Part shown: piece by piece, positions 1 to 8,148 of the stretch
How the letters are laid out: each line of letters starts with the position of its first letter
How positions within the stretch are numbered: the stretch's first letter is position 1
Assembly (NCBI GenBank): GCA_947502305.1
Contig: CANMZA010000001.1
Coordinates: 1,302,001 to 1,366,000, forward strand
Origin: an uncultured Erythrobacter sp.
GTDB taxonomy: Bacteria > Pseudomonadota > Alphaproteobacteria > Sphingomonadales > Sphingomonadaceae
Reading direction: 5' to 3'
DNA length: 64,000 bases
The notes under the pieces: generated by a model
The model's input: only the letters and a program-made list of their open reading frames with translations
The model's database searches: none
What the model was told of the DNA's origin: nothing
Program-made: the position numbers and the translations under genes

Positions 1-1053
1 TGGAATGTCATCGCCCACCGCATTGGCAATCGCAAAACGCCACGGGGTTAGCTCTTCTACGCCCTCCCAAGAAACCGTCGTCCCGCCCCGCCCGCGCCCG
101 GCGGCACCGGCGTAACGCTGCGCCAACAAAATATCGATTTCAGGGGCAATTTCATCATTTTGCGCGCCATTAAGCTGCGATCCAGCCAAGGCGCCTTCGC
201 CCGCATAGGCATTGCAGATTGCCTGCATCATCACCCATTGCGGATTGTCACGCGCGCCGCCTTGCAACCGCACCGCAGGGCACGCACCGACCAAATCAGC
301 CGACGCAATATATGCCGTCAGCGCTTGGCTGGTCATCGCGGTTGACCAATTGCCAGTATCCACGTCTTGCACCAAAGCGCGTGTCGCAGAATATTCGCCC
401 ATTGAATTGAGCACACCGGCACGCAGAGCGGCAAATTCGACCGGGTTCATCCCCTCCGGCGCGGTTAGCCTGCTCGCCAAAGCACGGCGCATCATGATGT
501 GGCCCCAGCGCGAAACGAACGGCCCTTTCGTCCCGGCCAAAATGGCGCGCACCAAATTTTGCGGCTGCTTTACCAAAGCCTTGGTGGGGAAACCGCCTTC
601 TTCGGGAGACAAAACGCCGACCTGCGACAGCGAACGGCGCGCGGCGGGCGGGATGTCATATTGCGGTTTCAGTCCCAGCAAATCATCGAGCTGATCGGTG
701 GACAGGTCTTCCAATTCTTCAAGCGATGGCAGGCCAGACAAATCGGCTTGCGGCACAGGCGGCACATTGCCGGGCGCTGCTGCTGCGCCGGGAAGCGGCA
801 CAGAGGCGGGGGCTCCGCCTGGTGTCGCAGGGCGAACAGGAGCAGCCGTTGGTGCCGTCACCGGCGCAGCGGTAGGCTGAGGCGCGGGGGTTGGCGCAGG
901 TGCCGGGTCATCAAAGCCCGGCGGCAACAGCGATTCCGGTGCGTCTTGCGCCGCGGCGCCAATGGAAAAGACTCCCAAGACGCCGCCCGCGACCGCGAGT
1001 GAAATCACCGCCGCGCCAGAGGTCAGACCCGCGATCAATCCGGCGCGCTTCAT
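1..1053 (-). CDS. secreted hypothetical protein, 3' end beyond window
   Basis: The frame is open from an ATG at 1053 to the left edge, giving 351 visible residues with the C-terminus missing. It starts MKRAGLIAGL and continues as a hydrophobic signal-like segment to about residue 35. An Ala/Pro/Thr-rich linker (about residues 45-85) follows, then a globular part containing an Asn/Gln/Trp-rich stretch near the visible end. I recognise no enzyme family. The start codon overlaps the stop of the gene at 1050-1301 as ATGA, so the two are translationally coupled. The signal-like N-terminus plus Pro-rich linker suggests an exported or periplasmic protein; this is inference. Confidence 0.7.
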   Translation of the reverse strand, partial: MKRAGLIAGLTSGAAVISLAVAGGVLGVFSIGAAAQDAPESLLPPGFDDPAPAPTPAPQPTAAPVTAPTAAPVRPATPGGAPASVPLPGAAAAPGNVPPVPQADLSGLPSLEELEDLSTDQLDDLLGLKPQYDIPPAARRSLSQVGVLSPEEGGFPTKALVKQPQNLVRAILAGTKGPFVSRWGHIMMRRALASRLTAPEGMNPVEFAALRAGVLNSMGEYSATRALVQDVDTGNWSTAMTSQALTAYIASADLVGACPAVRLQGGARDNPQWVMMQAICNAYAGEGALAGSQLNGAQNDEIAPEIDILLAQRYAGAAGRGRGGTTVSWEGVEELTPWRFAIANAVGDDIP

Positions 1054-1301
1054 TCGCCCGCCCCGTTCACTGTTTCAAGGCTGGCTGGCGTAGAATGCGC
1101 AATGCTTTGTGAAATCGGATGGATCGGTTCTTCTCCGCCGTCAAAATAGGCCAGCGCCAATATCGCCGCCACGCCAACTGACGCATAAATCACCCAGCGC
1201 CGACGGATTGGCCCGAAATAGGCCGGGGCGCGCTTCGAGGCGTGTTTCGGTGCGTCTGCACCCATGGGAAGGATCGGCTGTTTAGACATGTGGCCAGACA
1301 T
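1050..1301 (-). CDS. small single-pass membrane protein
   Basis: 83 residues from the ATG at 1301. A basic cytoplasmic N-terminus (KHASKRAP, then GPIRRR) precedes one transmembrane helix (about residues 37-52, VIYASVGVAAILALAYF), followed by an acidic/polar periplasmic tail. Orientation by the positive-inside rule is N-in/C-out. The stop overlaps the start of the secreted protein at 1-1053, so they form a two-gene operon divergent from aroK. The start is uncertain: an in-frame ATG at 1289 (MSKQPILP) is an alternative, and the sequence ATGTCT occurs three times in 25 bases here because of a 13-bp tandem repeat at 1295-1318. Function unknown. Confidence 0.65.
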   Translation of the reverse strand: MSGHMSKQPILPMGADAPKHASKRAPAYFGPIRRRWVIYASVGVAAILALAYFDGGEEPIHPISQSIAHSTPASLETVNGAGE

Positions 1302-1352
1302 ATTGCTCAGACATATTGCGCGCGCTCTACCCCATCTATAGGCGTTGGGGCA

Positions 1353-1934
1353 ATGACCGCAAACGCGCCTTTTAAACCCCCTGTTCTGAAACAGAATGAT
1401 ATCGACCGCATCGCGGCGCGGCTCGACCGTCCGGTTGTGCTGGTCGGATTGATGGGCGCAGGTAAATCGACCGTGGGACGGCGGCTCGCCAGCATGCTGG
1501 GCCGGGATTTTGTCGATGCCGATGACGCCATCGAAGAAGCCGCCCAGCGCAGCGTCGCAGAGATCTTTGACGAATTCGGCGAAGGCTATTTTCGTGACGG
1601 CGAACGGCGTGTGATTGCGCGGCTGATCGAGGAAGAAGCGGGCGTTATCGCAACGGGCGGCGGCGCCTTCGTTGATGATGAGACGCGGTCATTGATCCTG
1701 ACCCGGGCCATTGCGGTGTGGATTGATTGCGACATTGATACTTTGGTCGAACGAACCGCGCGGCGCAACACGCGCCCCTTGCTGCGCGGCGGCGATCCGA
1801 AACAGATTTTGACCGTCCTGTTTAAGCAGCGCGAACCGTTTTATTCCCAAGCACAATTGCGCGTGCGCAGCGAAGACAGTCCCCATGCCGACACCGCACG
1901 CGCGATTATTGAGGCGATTGATCAATGGCTGTAA
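1353..1934 (+). CDS. aroK: shikimate kinase
   Basis: Phosphorylates shikimate with ATP to shikimate-3-phosphate, in the common pathway to aromatic amino acids; cytoplasmic. 193 residues with a slightly long N-terminus. Walker A is GLMGAGKST at about residues 33-41, the shikimate-binding DADDAIE segment follows at about 57, the GEGYFRDGER region at about 73, and the ATGGGAF glycine-rich motif at about 97. The lid/adenine region contains RRNTRPLL. An upstream in-frame codon at 1242 lies inside the divergent gene and would add a non-homologous extension, so the ATG at 1353 is preferred. The 3' end overlaps aroB by 10 bp, typical of the aroKB operon. Confidence 0.96.
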   Translation: MTANAPFKPPVLKQNDIDRIAARLDRPVVLVGLMGAGKSTVGRRLASMLGRDFVDADDAIEEAAQRSVAEIFDEFGEGYFRDGERRVIARLIEEEAGVIATGGGAFVDDETRSLILTRAIAVWIDCDIDTLVERTARRNTRPLLRGGDPKQILTVLFKQREPFYSQAQLRVRSEDSPHADTARAIIEAIDQWL

Positions 1935-3040
1935 TCAATGTGGCGCTGGCCGGGCGCAGTTATGATGTAACGATCGAGGCAGGCTTGCTCGATGATTTGG
2001 CACGCCGCGCGGAGGCATTCTTGCGCAGTTTTGCGGGCCGAAAGGTCCCATTTGTGGCGGATACGAACACGCACCGGCTTTACAAAGAGCAGGTCGAAAC
2101 CGCGCTGAGCATGGCGGGATATTCGGCGGACTGGTTCGTCGTTGATCCGGGCGAAGCGGCCAAGAGCTGGGCTGTGCTGGAACGGCTGACCGATTGGCTG
2201 CTCGCGATGGGTGTAACGCGATCCGACCATGTCTTTGCGCTGGGCGGCGGGGTTGTCGGCGATCTGACGGGATTTGCCTGCGCGGTGATGAAACGCGGCT
2301 GCGGGTTTGTGCAAATTCCCACCACCCTTTTGGCGCAAGTCGACAGTTCCGTCGGCGGCAAGACCGCGATTAACACCGCCGCAGGTAAGAATTTGATCGG
2401 CGCGTTCCATCAACCCGCGGCGGTGTTGATTGATCCGCTGGTGCTGAACACTTTGCCCGATCGCGAGATGCGCGCAGGCTATGCCGAGGTTTTGAAATAC
2501 GGCCTGCTGGGCGATGCAGAATTTTTCGGCTGGCTGACGCAAAACGGCAAAGACGTTCTGGCGCGCGAACCCGCCGCTTTATCCCATGCCATCGCCGCCA
2601 GTATCGCGGAAAAGGCGCGCATTGTTGCAGAAGATGAGCGCGAGACGACCGGCGTGCGCGCCTTGCTCAATCTAGGCCACACATTTGGCCACGCGCTCGA
2701 GGCGGAGACGGGATTTTCGGACCGCTTGTTGCACGGAGAAGCGGTGGCGCTGGGCATGGTATTAGCGGCGCGATATTCTGCACGGCGCGGCGAAATGTCG
2801 GCGGCGGATGCGGCCCGCAGCGCGGCGGCCATTGCGGATGCGGGCTTGCCTGCTGAAATCACCGAACTGGGTATGGATTGCACCGGCGCGCGGCTGGTCG
2901 ATCACATGCGGCACGACAAGAAAATGGAAACCGGCACCCTGCCATTCCTGCTGCTGCGCGGGATTGGCGCGGCCTATTTGGCGCGCGATGTGGAATTGGC
3001 CGATGTGGCGGCGTTTTTGGATAGCGAGCTGGGCCTGTAA
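1925..3040 (+). CDS. aroB: 3-dehydroquinate synthase
   Basis: Converts 3-deoxy-D-arabino-heptulosonate 7-phosphate to 3-dehydroquinate, using NAD+ and a divalent metal; second step of the shikimate pathway. 371 residues, normal for the family. The NAD-binding segment GGGVVGDLTGF (about 105-115), the substrate loop with PTTLLAQVDSSVGGKT (about 130-147) and the metal-binding HTFGHALE (about 251-258, with a second His in LLHGEAV) are all intact. It overlaps aroK by 10 bp at the 5' end and its TAA shares one base with the ATG of the following cyclase-family gene, so all three genes are likely co-translated. Confidence 0.97.
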   Translation: MAVINVALAGRSYDVTIEAGLLDDLARRAEAFLRSFAGRKVPFVADTNTHRLYKEQVETALSMAGYSADWFVVDPGEAAKSWAVLERLTDWLLAMGVTRSDHVFALGGGVVGDLTGFACAVMKRGCGFVQIPTTLLAQVDSSVGGKTAINTAAGKNLIGAFHQPAAVLIDPLVLNTLPDREMRAGYAEVLKYGLLGDAEFFGWLTQNGKDVLAREPAALSHAIAASIAEKARIVAEDERETTGVRALLNLGHTFGHALEAETGFSDRLLHGEAVALGMVLAARYSARRGEMSAADAARSAAAIADAGLPAEITELGMDCTGARLVDHMRHDKKMETGTLPFLLLRGIGAAYLARDVELADVAAFLDSELGL

Positions 3041-3807
3041 TGACGCAATTTATCGACCTCTCCATCCCGATCACCAATGATGTGATTTCCGACCCAGAGG
3101 TGATGCGGCCCAAAATTCAATATATGACGCATGAGGATACGTGGGAACAAATCGCCATGTTCTTCCCCGGCCTTCAAAAATCTGACTTGCCAGACGGTGA
3201 AGGTTGGGCGGTCGAGATGCTCGAACTTTCAACCCATAATGGCACGCATATGGACGCGCCTTGGCATTACCATTCAACCACCGATTCAGGCGCAGCGCCC
3301 GCCCCCAGCATTGACGAAGCGCCCCTCGACCGATTTTTCCGCCCCGGCGTCAAATTGGATTTTTCCCATTTTGATCATGGCCACGTCGTTACCGCGGCGG
3401 AGTTGGAGGCGGCGTTTGCGGCGATCCAATATGACCTCCAACCGCTTGATATTGTCCTCATCCAATCAGGCGCGGTTTACGGCACCGACAATTTCACCGA
3501 CCAAGGCGTCGGTCTAGGTGCAGAGGCGACCTTGTGGCTGACGCAGCGCGGCGTCGAAGTCGTGGGCACAGATGCGTGGAGCTGGGATGCTCCGTTCAGC
3601 CACACCGCGAAAAAGTGGGCCGAAACACGCGATCCGGCGATTATCTGGGAGGGGCATAAAGCAGGCCGCATTCGCCCCTATTATCAAATTGAAAAACTCA
3701 CCAATTTGGCCGCCCTGCCCGCGCATGGCTTCACCTTTAGCTGTTTCCCAGTGAAGATCGAACGCGCCAGCGCCGGGTGGATTCGTGCCGTCGCGATGGT
3801 GGACTGA
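3040..3807 (+). CDS. cyclase family protein (kynurenine formamidase-like)
   Basis: 255 residues of the cyclase/KynB-like metal-dependent hydrolase family (PF04199). It begins FIDLSIPITNDV, as such proteins do, and carries the metal-binding motif HNGTHMDAPWHY at about residues 67-78. A VGTDAWSWD segment lies further on, in the position where the family has its conserved GTD. Members hydrolyse N-formylkynurenine or related amides and lactones. Nothing here shows which substrate is used, and there is no other kynurenine gene nearby, so I give only the family. The start overlaps the aroB stop (TAATG), which makes it the third gene of the aroKB operon. Confidence 0.85.
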   Translation: MTQFIDLSIPITNDVISDPEVMRPKIQYMTHEDTWEQIAMFFPGLQKSDLPDGEGWAVEMLELSTHNGTHMDAPWHYHSTTDSGAAPAPSIDEAPLDRFFRPGVKLDFSHFDHGHVVTAAELEAAFAAIQYDLQPLDIVLIQSGAVYGTDNFTDQGVGLGAEATLWLTQRGVEVVGTDAWSWDAPFSHTAKKWAETRDPAIIWEGHKAGRIRPYYQIEKLTNLAALPAHGFTFSCFPVKIERASAGWIRAVAMVD

Positions 3808-3826
3808 CGCGGCATACCGCTTAGAT

Positions 3827-4225
3827 TTAGGCCGCCACGCCCAGCACGATCATCACCGCCAACCCCAATATCACCAACCAAGTGGCAATCACCCCGATTT
3901 GCCGGGCCAAGGGTGCTTTGCCCGGTTCGGATGATTGATGAAGCCCAATTGCATGCGCGATGCGCCCCGCAACAAAGGCGCCCGCAAACGCAGTAAGCAC
4001 GCTTGCATTCGCGCCGCCATTTTCGAGCAAGCCCAGCATGATCAGCACAATCGGCGCATGTTCCGCCAGATTTCCATGACTGCGGCTGGCCGCAATTAAG
4101 CCGGGGTCCTGCGCATCACCAAAAGCGGCCTTCAGCGCCAACCGTTTGCGCACCGTTTGAATGGCCAGAGCCAACAAAAGCAGCGCCAAAAGCGCAGCGG
4201 TCATAGATGTAATGGGAAGCGGCAA
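3827..4225 (-). CDS. MAPEG family membrane protein
   Basis: Small integral membrane protein of the MAPEG superfamily (membrane-associated eicosanoid/glutathione metabolism), with about four hydrophobic helices and the typical loop R-S-H-G-N-L-A-E-H-A-P before helix 2. The likely start is TTG at 4225: AGGAGA lies 7 bases upstream and the protein then begins (M)PLPITSMTAALLAL, as close relatives do. An in-frame ATG at 4261 would place the ribosome site inside the coding region. 132 residues. It is convergent with the cyclase gene. Two further, more distant MAPEG genes lie at 51.9-52.9 kb. Bacterial MAPEG substrates are mostly unknown. Confidence 0.85.
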   Translation of the reverse strand: MPLPITSMTAALLALLLLALAIQTVRKRLALKAAFGDAQDPGLIAASRSHGNLAEHAPIVLIMLGLLENGGANASVLTAFAGAFVAGRIAHAIGLHQSSEPGKAPLARQIGVIATWLVILGLAVMIVLGVAA

Positions 4226-4301
4226 AGCGGGTTCTCCTGTTTGAGAAAAACCTAGATGCACCTAAGCCCGCTCGCAATGCGGCGTCCGCTAAAAAAGGGG
4301 C

Positions 4302-4580
4302 CTAACTCGCAGAGCGCGGCAGTTTCGTCACTTTACCCGCAATATCGGTCAATTTCGCGGCTTTGGCTGCTTCTTCTTCGGCCATCATTTCATCATGTTC
4401 TGCGAACAAGCGCTCAACCTCCGTGCGCCGCTCCAACAACATATGGGCAATGCCCGGCGCGAGGCTTTCGCCATCACCGATTTGCCCAAGCAAAGCCGCA
4501 AGATCGCTCTCTGTCGCCTCTCGGCCAGTTTTGAAGAATTGACCTTTGCGGTCAAAATAACCCGTGCCTTTCTTCGCCAC
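4302..4580 (-). CDS. small conserved hypothetical protein
   Basis: 92 residues beginning MAKKGTGYFDRKGQFFKT. The GTG start at 4580 is supported by a strong GAGGGGGA ribosome site about 6-8 bases upstream. The N-terminus looks like a short beta-hairpin (GYFDRKGQFF). A long charged helix follows with LLERRTEVERLFAEHDEMMAEEEAAKAAK, probably a coiled coil, and a basic tail. I recognise no catalytic motif. It lies 220 bp downstream of pccA on the same strand, behind a hairpin, so it is probably transcribed separately. Function unknown. Confidence 0.65.
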   Translation of the reverse strand: MAKKGTGYFDRKGQFFKTGREATESDLAALLGQIGDGESLAPGIAHMLLERRTEVERLFAEHDEMMAEEEAAKAAKLTDIAGKVTKLPRSAS

Positions 4581-4799
4581 AATGAGATCCCCCTCAGGAT
4601 TAAAAACACCGCTTACGAATCAGTAAGCGCCCCAAGTCTCTCTCAAAAACGCGCTCTCGGCCAGCCAGATTGTGGACAAAGCAGCAATCATGCTCGCAAT
4701 TGTCGGATCAATACAAAAGTGCGCGCAAAACTACGCAGGAATACGCAAAAACTTGCGCGATTTACTAGGATTGTAATCCGCCCGGCAAAGCGGCTCTGT
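4581..4799. other. intergenic, no gene seen
   Basis: Between pccA and the 92-residue gene I see no coding frame of merit. It holds the terminator-like hairpin at 4602-4629 and an interrupted palindrome GGATT-GT-AATCC at 4768-4779, about 20 bases past the pccA stop. AT-rich direct repeats of ACGCA(A) type lie around 4732-4752. A promoter for the 92-residue gene is expected here but none was recognised with confidence. Confidence 0.4.
4602..4629 (-). terminator. hairpin with T-run, possible terminator after pccA
   Basis: On the minus strand CGCTTAC, a 6-base loop (TGATTC) and GTAAGCG form a 7-bp stem, followed by GTG and five T residues. It could end the pccA transcript that comes from upstream. 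It lies 170 bases past the pccA stop and just before the 92-residue gene, so it could also be a leader element of that gene. Confidence 0.45.
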
Positions 4800-6836
4800 C
4801 TATTCAAGTTCCAGAATGACCGCATCAACCGCCAGGCTTTCGCCCTCTTTTGCGTTGATGACGGTGATTGTCGCCTCTTTTTCCGCGCGCAGGATGTTTT
4901 CCATCTTCATCGCTTCCACCGTTGCCAAAGGCTGCCCCGGCTGCACCACATCCCCCTCAGCCACGTGCAGTTTCATCAACATTCCCGGCATTGGGCAAAT
5001 CAGCATTTTGGAAAGATCAGGCGGTTCTTTTTCAATCATGTGCTGGGCCAGCGGAGCGAGGTTCGCCGGTAGAACCAGCGCCTCATGCGCGGCCCCGCGC
5101 GTGGTAATCCGCCAGCGCACACCGACACGGTCGATCTGCACGGTCATTTCATTGTCGCCGGTGACTTTGGCAAAGGTCTTGCCAACTTCCCAATCCCACG
5201 TTCCGTCCATGCGGATGCCGTCAACACTCGCGCCGCCGGTTTCCAGCATGACGTCGAACGCGCGGTCCCCGATCTTCACCATCCAACCCGATGGCGGGTT
5301 GTCGGCACCATTGAGCTGTCCAGAAATCTGCCGCGCGCGCACCTGACTATCAAATTCTGCGCCCGCAAACAGCGCCGCCAATTGCCTCAACCACGCCTCA
5401 TCAGCAGGCGCGCCGGTAAAGCCGTCGGGATATTCCTCTGCGATAAAGCCGGTCGTTAGTTCGCCGGAGCGGAACCGATCATGCTGCATAATCGCCGAGA
5501 GGAAATCGACATTGTGGCCCAGCCCCGTAATACGAAAATTATCGAGCGCCTCGACCTGCAAATCCGCCGCCTCATCACGGGTCGGCGCCCAAGTGATCAA
5601 TTTGGCGATCATCGGGTCATAGAACATGGAAACCTCGCCCCCTTCGAAGACGCCGTCATCAACGCGGATGCCGCCCGCGCCATGTTCAATTCCGCGCCGT
5701 TCTTTGCCCTGGACCGAGCCGCTATTGGTCCAACCGGGGATGGAAGGAGAATATTCGACAAGCCGCCCCGTGGACGGCAAAAATCCGCGATAGGGATCTT
5801 CGGCATAGACGCGGTTTTCGATCGACCATCCATCAATGCCGATATCGTCCTGCGTCATCTGCAATTCTTCGCCAGCGGCCACGCGGATCATTTGTTCGAC
5901 CAAATCGATCCCGGTGATGGCTTCGGTTACAGGGTGCTCAACCTGCAAACGGGTGTTCATTTCGAGGAAGTAAAAACTCTCCCCGCTCGGATCTGCGCCG
6001 CTCACGATCAGTTCGACCGTACCGGCGCTGTGATAATCCACCGCCCGCGACAGAGCGACCGATTGTTCGCCCATCGCCTTGCGCATTTTGGGCGTTACAA
6101 ACGGCGAAGGCGCTTCTTCAACGACCTTTTGATGGCGGCGCTGGATGCTGCATTCACGCTCGTTCAGATACAGAATATTGCCGTGTTTATCGCCGAGAAT
6201 CTGGATCTCAATATGGCGTGGATTTTCGATGAATTTCTCGATGAACACACGGTCATCGCCGAAGGAATTGAGCCCTTCGCGCTTCGTCGCCTCAAACCCT
6301 TCGCGCACGTCTTTTTCAGACCAAGCGAGCCGCATACCTTTGCCGCCGCCGCCCGCGCTGGCTTTCATCATAACGGGGTAGCCAATGTCATCGCTGATCT
6401 CGACCGCGTGATCGGTGTCGCGGATTTCGCCAACGAAACCGGGCACAACATTGACGCCTGCCGCTCTGGCCAATTTCTTCGATTCAATCTTGTCGCCCAT
6501 CGCCGCAATCGCGCCCGCTGGCGGCCCAATAAAAGCGATGTTTTCTGCGGCCAAAGCCCCCACGAAACTCGCGCGTTCTGACAAGAAGCCATAGCCGGGA
6601 TGCACCGCCTGCGCGCCGGTTGCCTTACACGCCGCGATGATCTTTTCCGGGATCAGATAACTTTCCGCAGCGGGCGATGCGCCGATATGCACCGCCTCAT
6701 CCGCCATTCGCACAAACGGCGCATTGCGATCCGCATCGGAATAGACCGCGACGGTGGCGATCCCCATTTTTTGGGCGGTCTGGATAACGCGGCAGGCAAT
6801 TTCGCCGCGATTGGCAATCAGGATCTTGGAAAACAA
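4800..6836 (-). CDS. pccA: propionyl-CoA (acyl-CoA) carboxylase, biotin carboxylase/carrier subunit
   Basis: Carboxylates its own biotin with ATP and bicarbonate and passes the carboxyl group to the PccB subunit to make methylmalonyl-CoA. 678 residues. Biotin carboxylase domain begins FSKILIANRGEIACR; the ATP-grasp glycine loop is KASAGGGGKGMR near residue 160; a central BT-type linker follows; the C-terminal biotinyl domain carries EAMKMEN with the biotinylated lysine, about 35 residues from the end. A TTG at 6854 is possible, but the TTG at 6836 has GGAGG five bases upstream and gives the family's normal N-terminus. It lies at the end of the minus-strand cluster that also holds pccB, mutase, epimerase and bioB, which supports propionyl-CoA over other acyl-CoA substrates. 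Confidence 0.92.
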   Translation of the reverse strand: MFSKILIANRGEIACRVIQTAQKMGIATVAVYSDADRNAPFVRMADEAVHIGASPAAESYLIPEKIIAACKATGAQAVHPGYGFLSERASFVGALAAENIAFIGPPAGAIAAMGDKIESKKLARAAGVNVVPGFVGEIRDTDHAVEISDDIGYPVMMKASAGGGGKGMRLAWSEKDVREGFEATKREGLNSFGDDRVFIEKFIENPRHIEIQILGDKHGNILYLNERECSIQRRHQKVVEEAPSPFVTPKMRKAMGEQSVALSRAVDYHSAGTVELIVSGADPSGESFYFLEMNTRLQVEHPVTEAITGIDLVEQMIRVAAGEELQMTQDDIGIDGWSIENRVYAEDPYRGFLPSTGRLVEYSPSIPGWTNSGSVQGKERRGIEHGAGGIRVDDGVFEGGEVSMFYDPMIAKLITWAPTRDEAADLQVEALDNFRITGLGHNVDFLSAIMQHDRFRSGELTTGFIAEEYPDGFTGAPADEAWLRQLAALFAGAEFDSQVRARQISGQLNGADNPPSGWMVKIGDRAFDVMLETGGASVDGIRMDGTWDWEVGKTFAKVTGDNEMTVQIDRVGVRWRITTRGAAHEALVLPANLAPLAQHMIEKEPPDLSKMLICPMPGMLMKLHVAEGDVVQPGQPLATVEAMKMENILRAEKEATITVINAKEGESLAVDAVILELE

Positions 6837-6937
6837 ACGGGCCTCCAAAGGCAATAGATTTGTAAACGCCTATGCCGCGCCGCAGGGGCCCGCGCAACCT
6901 AGCTGAATTGCGCTCTTTTAGCAGGCCACCTCAAACT

Positions 6938-7351
6938 TCAGTAAACTGTGGTCAATTCGCGCAATTGCTCCGTGCGCTGCTGAGTCAGCGCGGTCTTGCA
7001 TGTCGAGACAAGCAAGGGCTCCAGACTACCGCCGCGCGCTTCGTACCCCTCGCTGCGGCAATGCGCATCGCGGTAGGCGAGCCATGCTCGCTGAGCCTCC
7101 AGCAAGGTTTCAAAATAGCCGGGGCGATTTGTCTGTTCAGTATCCGAATATTGCGAAAAACTGACATCGAGGCCGCGCATATGTTCGCGCGCGACAAGCC
7201 ACTGTGCATTGAGCTCAGCGTCAGCGATCAAATAGTCGCGGTGGGCGCAGATGTTCATCGCTTGCTGAACTCCCCGATCAGAGGCGTCTTGGTCGCAAAC
7301 GGGAAGGTCATCATTAATGCCCATCATCAACAATAGCAGCGCTGAAATCAT
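6938..7351 (-). CDS. LprI-type lysozyme inhibitor domain (DUF1311) protein
   Basis: 137 residues with a short hydrophobic leader (MISALLLLMMG) that could be a signal peptide. The LprI N-terminal/DUF1311 pattern is clear: C-x-A-x(8)-Q-x-A-M-N-I-C-A, then DYLIADAELNAQW, then LLEAQRAWLAYRDAHC and a late Cys (VSTCKTA), four cysteines in all for two disulfides. The founding member, mycobacterial LprI, inhibits lysozyme; most proteobacterial members are uncharacterised periplasmic proteins. The ATG overlaps the stop of the upstream N-demethylase-like gene (ATGA), so it is translationally coupled to it. Confidence 0.8.
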   Translation of the reverse strand: MISALLLLMMGINDDLPVCDQDASDRGVQQAMNICAHRDYLIADAELNAQWLVAREHMRGLDVSFSQYSDTEQTNRPGYFETLLEAQRAWLAYRDAHCRSEGYEARGGSLEPLLVSTCKTALTQQRTEQLRELTTVY

Positions 7352-8142
7352 AACGGGGTTCCTTGTTTGGCAAATTGCGACAAAGCATCAGCATAGGCCG
7401 GAGCGCCGCGCCGGTCACCCTCCCCCACCACCAACGAAGCCGCAGCCCCTGCCAGCATGGCGATATTGCCTCGGTCGAGCTTTCCGAGAGGTTCGGCATA
7501 GATACCGATCGTGAACACAATTGCGCCCGTTTCGGGCAATCGCCGCAGGGTCTGCCGCTCCGACCTCACAAACAAAGTTTCACCTGCATTATCGGCGGTG
7601 ACATGGGCGAAGGCCTCTTGCGGTGCGCGATCCTCCAACCATCGCCGCGCGCCGGTGGCCGCGATAAACCAGTTGCAGCGGCCATAAATCGCGCCGGGTT
7701 TAAGCGTCTCCATAAACCGGTCAACGCCGCTCGCCAGCTGCTCCTCATACCCGACAATTGGCGCATGGAGCGCGCGAAGGGGCAGGCCGATTTTCTCGCT
7801 CGGATGCCAGTCAGAAGGCCACGCGACCGCCGCCCCGATCAAACGGTAAGGCTCGCCGCTGCTCGCTTGCGTCAGCAAACACATATCCTCATGCACTGCG
7901 CGCGCGGCCTCTGGCAAAGCGCCCTCTACGCCGATCATCTGCGCCAATTCGCGGCCCGGCGCGTCCGCCGCATCGGTCAATTGCACCCCTTGCGGCCAAT
8001 CCGCAAAAGCCGCGGCGCGCGCGGCGAGGTTGGGATCAGGCTGAAGCCAATCCCCTTGTGACAACCGCACCAACCCCATCCTCAGCTGACCGCCGCCGCG
8101 CGCCTTTGGCAGCAAGGCATCAACACCGAAACCGAGACCCAT
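7348..8142 (-). CDS. haem-dependent oxidative N-demethylase family protein (DUF3445)
   Basis: 264 residues matching the DUF3445/HdmA-like family. It starts with GLVRL and a Q-P-D-P-N (YLQPD-like) motif near residue 35, then ALPEAARAVHEDMCLL, the PSDWHPSEKIGLPLRALHAPI block near 110-130, NWFIAATGARRW and the C-terminal TETGA/VFTIGIYAEPL block. The characterised dimethylamine-type demethylase alpha subunit binds haem and acts with a flavin reductase partner; no such partner is adjacent here, so the substrate is unknown. It lies 6 bp after metY and overlaps the LprI gene by 4 bp, so metY-DUF3445-LprI probably form one transcript. Confidence 0.82.
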   Translation of the reverse strand: MGLGFGVDALLPKARGGGQLRMGLVRLSQGDWLQPDPNLAARAAAFADWPQGVQLTDAADAPGRELAQMIGVEGALPEAARAVHEDMCLLTQASSGEPYRLIGAAVAWPSDWHPSEKIGLPLRALHAPIVGYEEQLASGVDRFMETLKPGAIYGRCNWFIAATGARRWLEDRAPQEAFAHVTADNAGETLFVRSERQTLRRLPETGAIVFTIGIYAEPLGKLDRGNIAMLAGAAASLVVGEGDRRGAPAYADALSQFAKQGTPL

Positions 8143-8148
8143 TAGATG

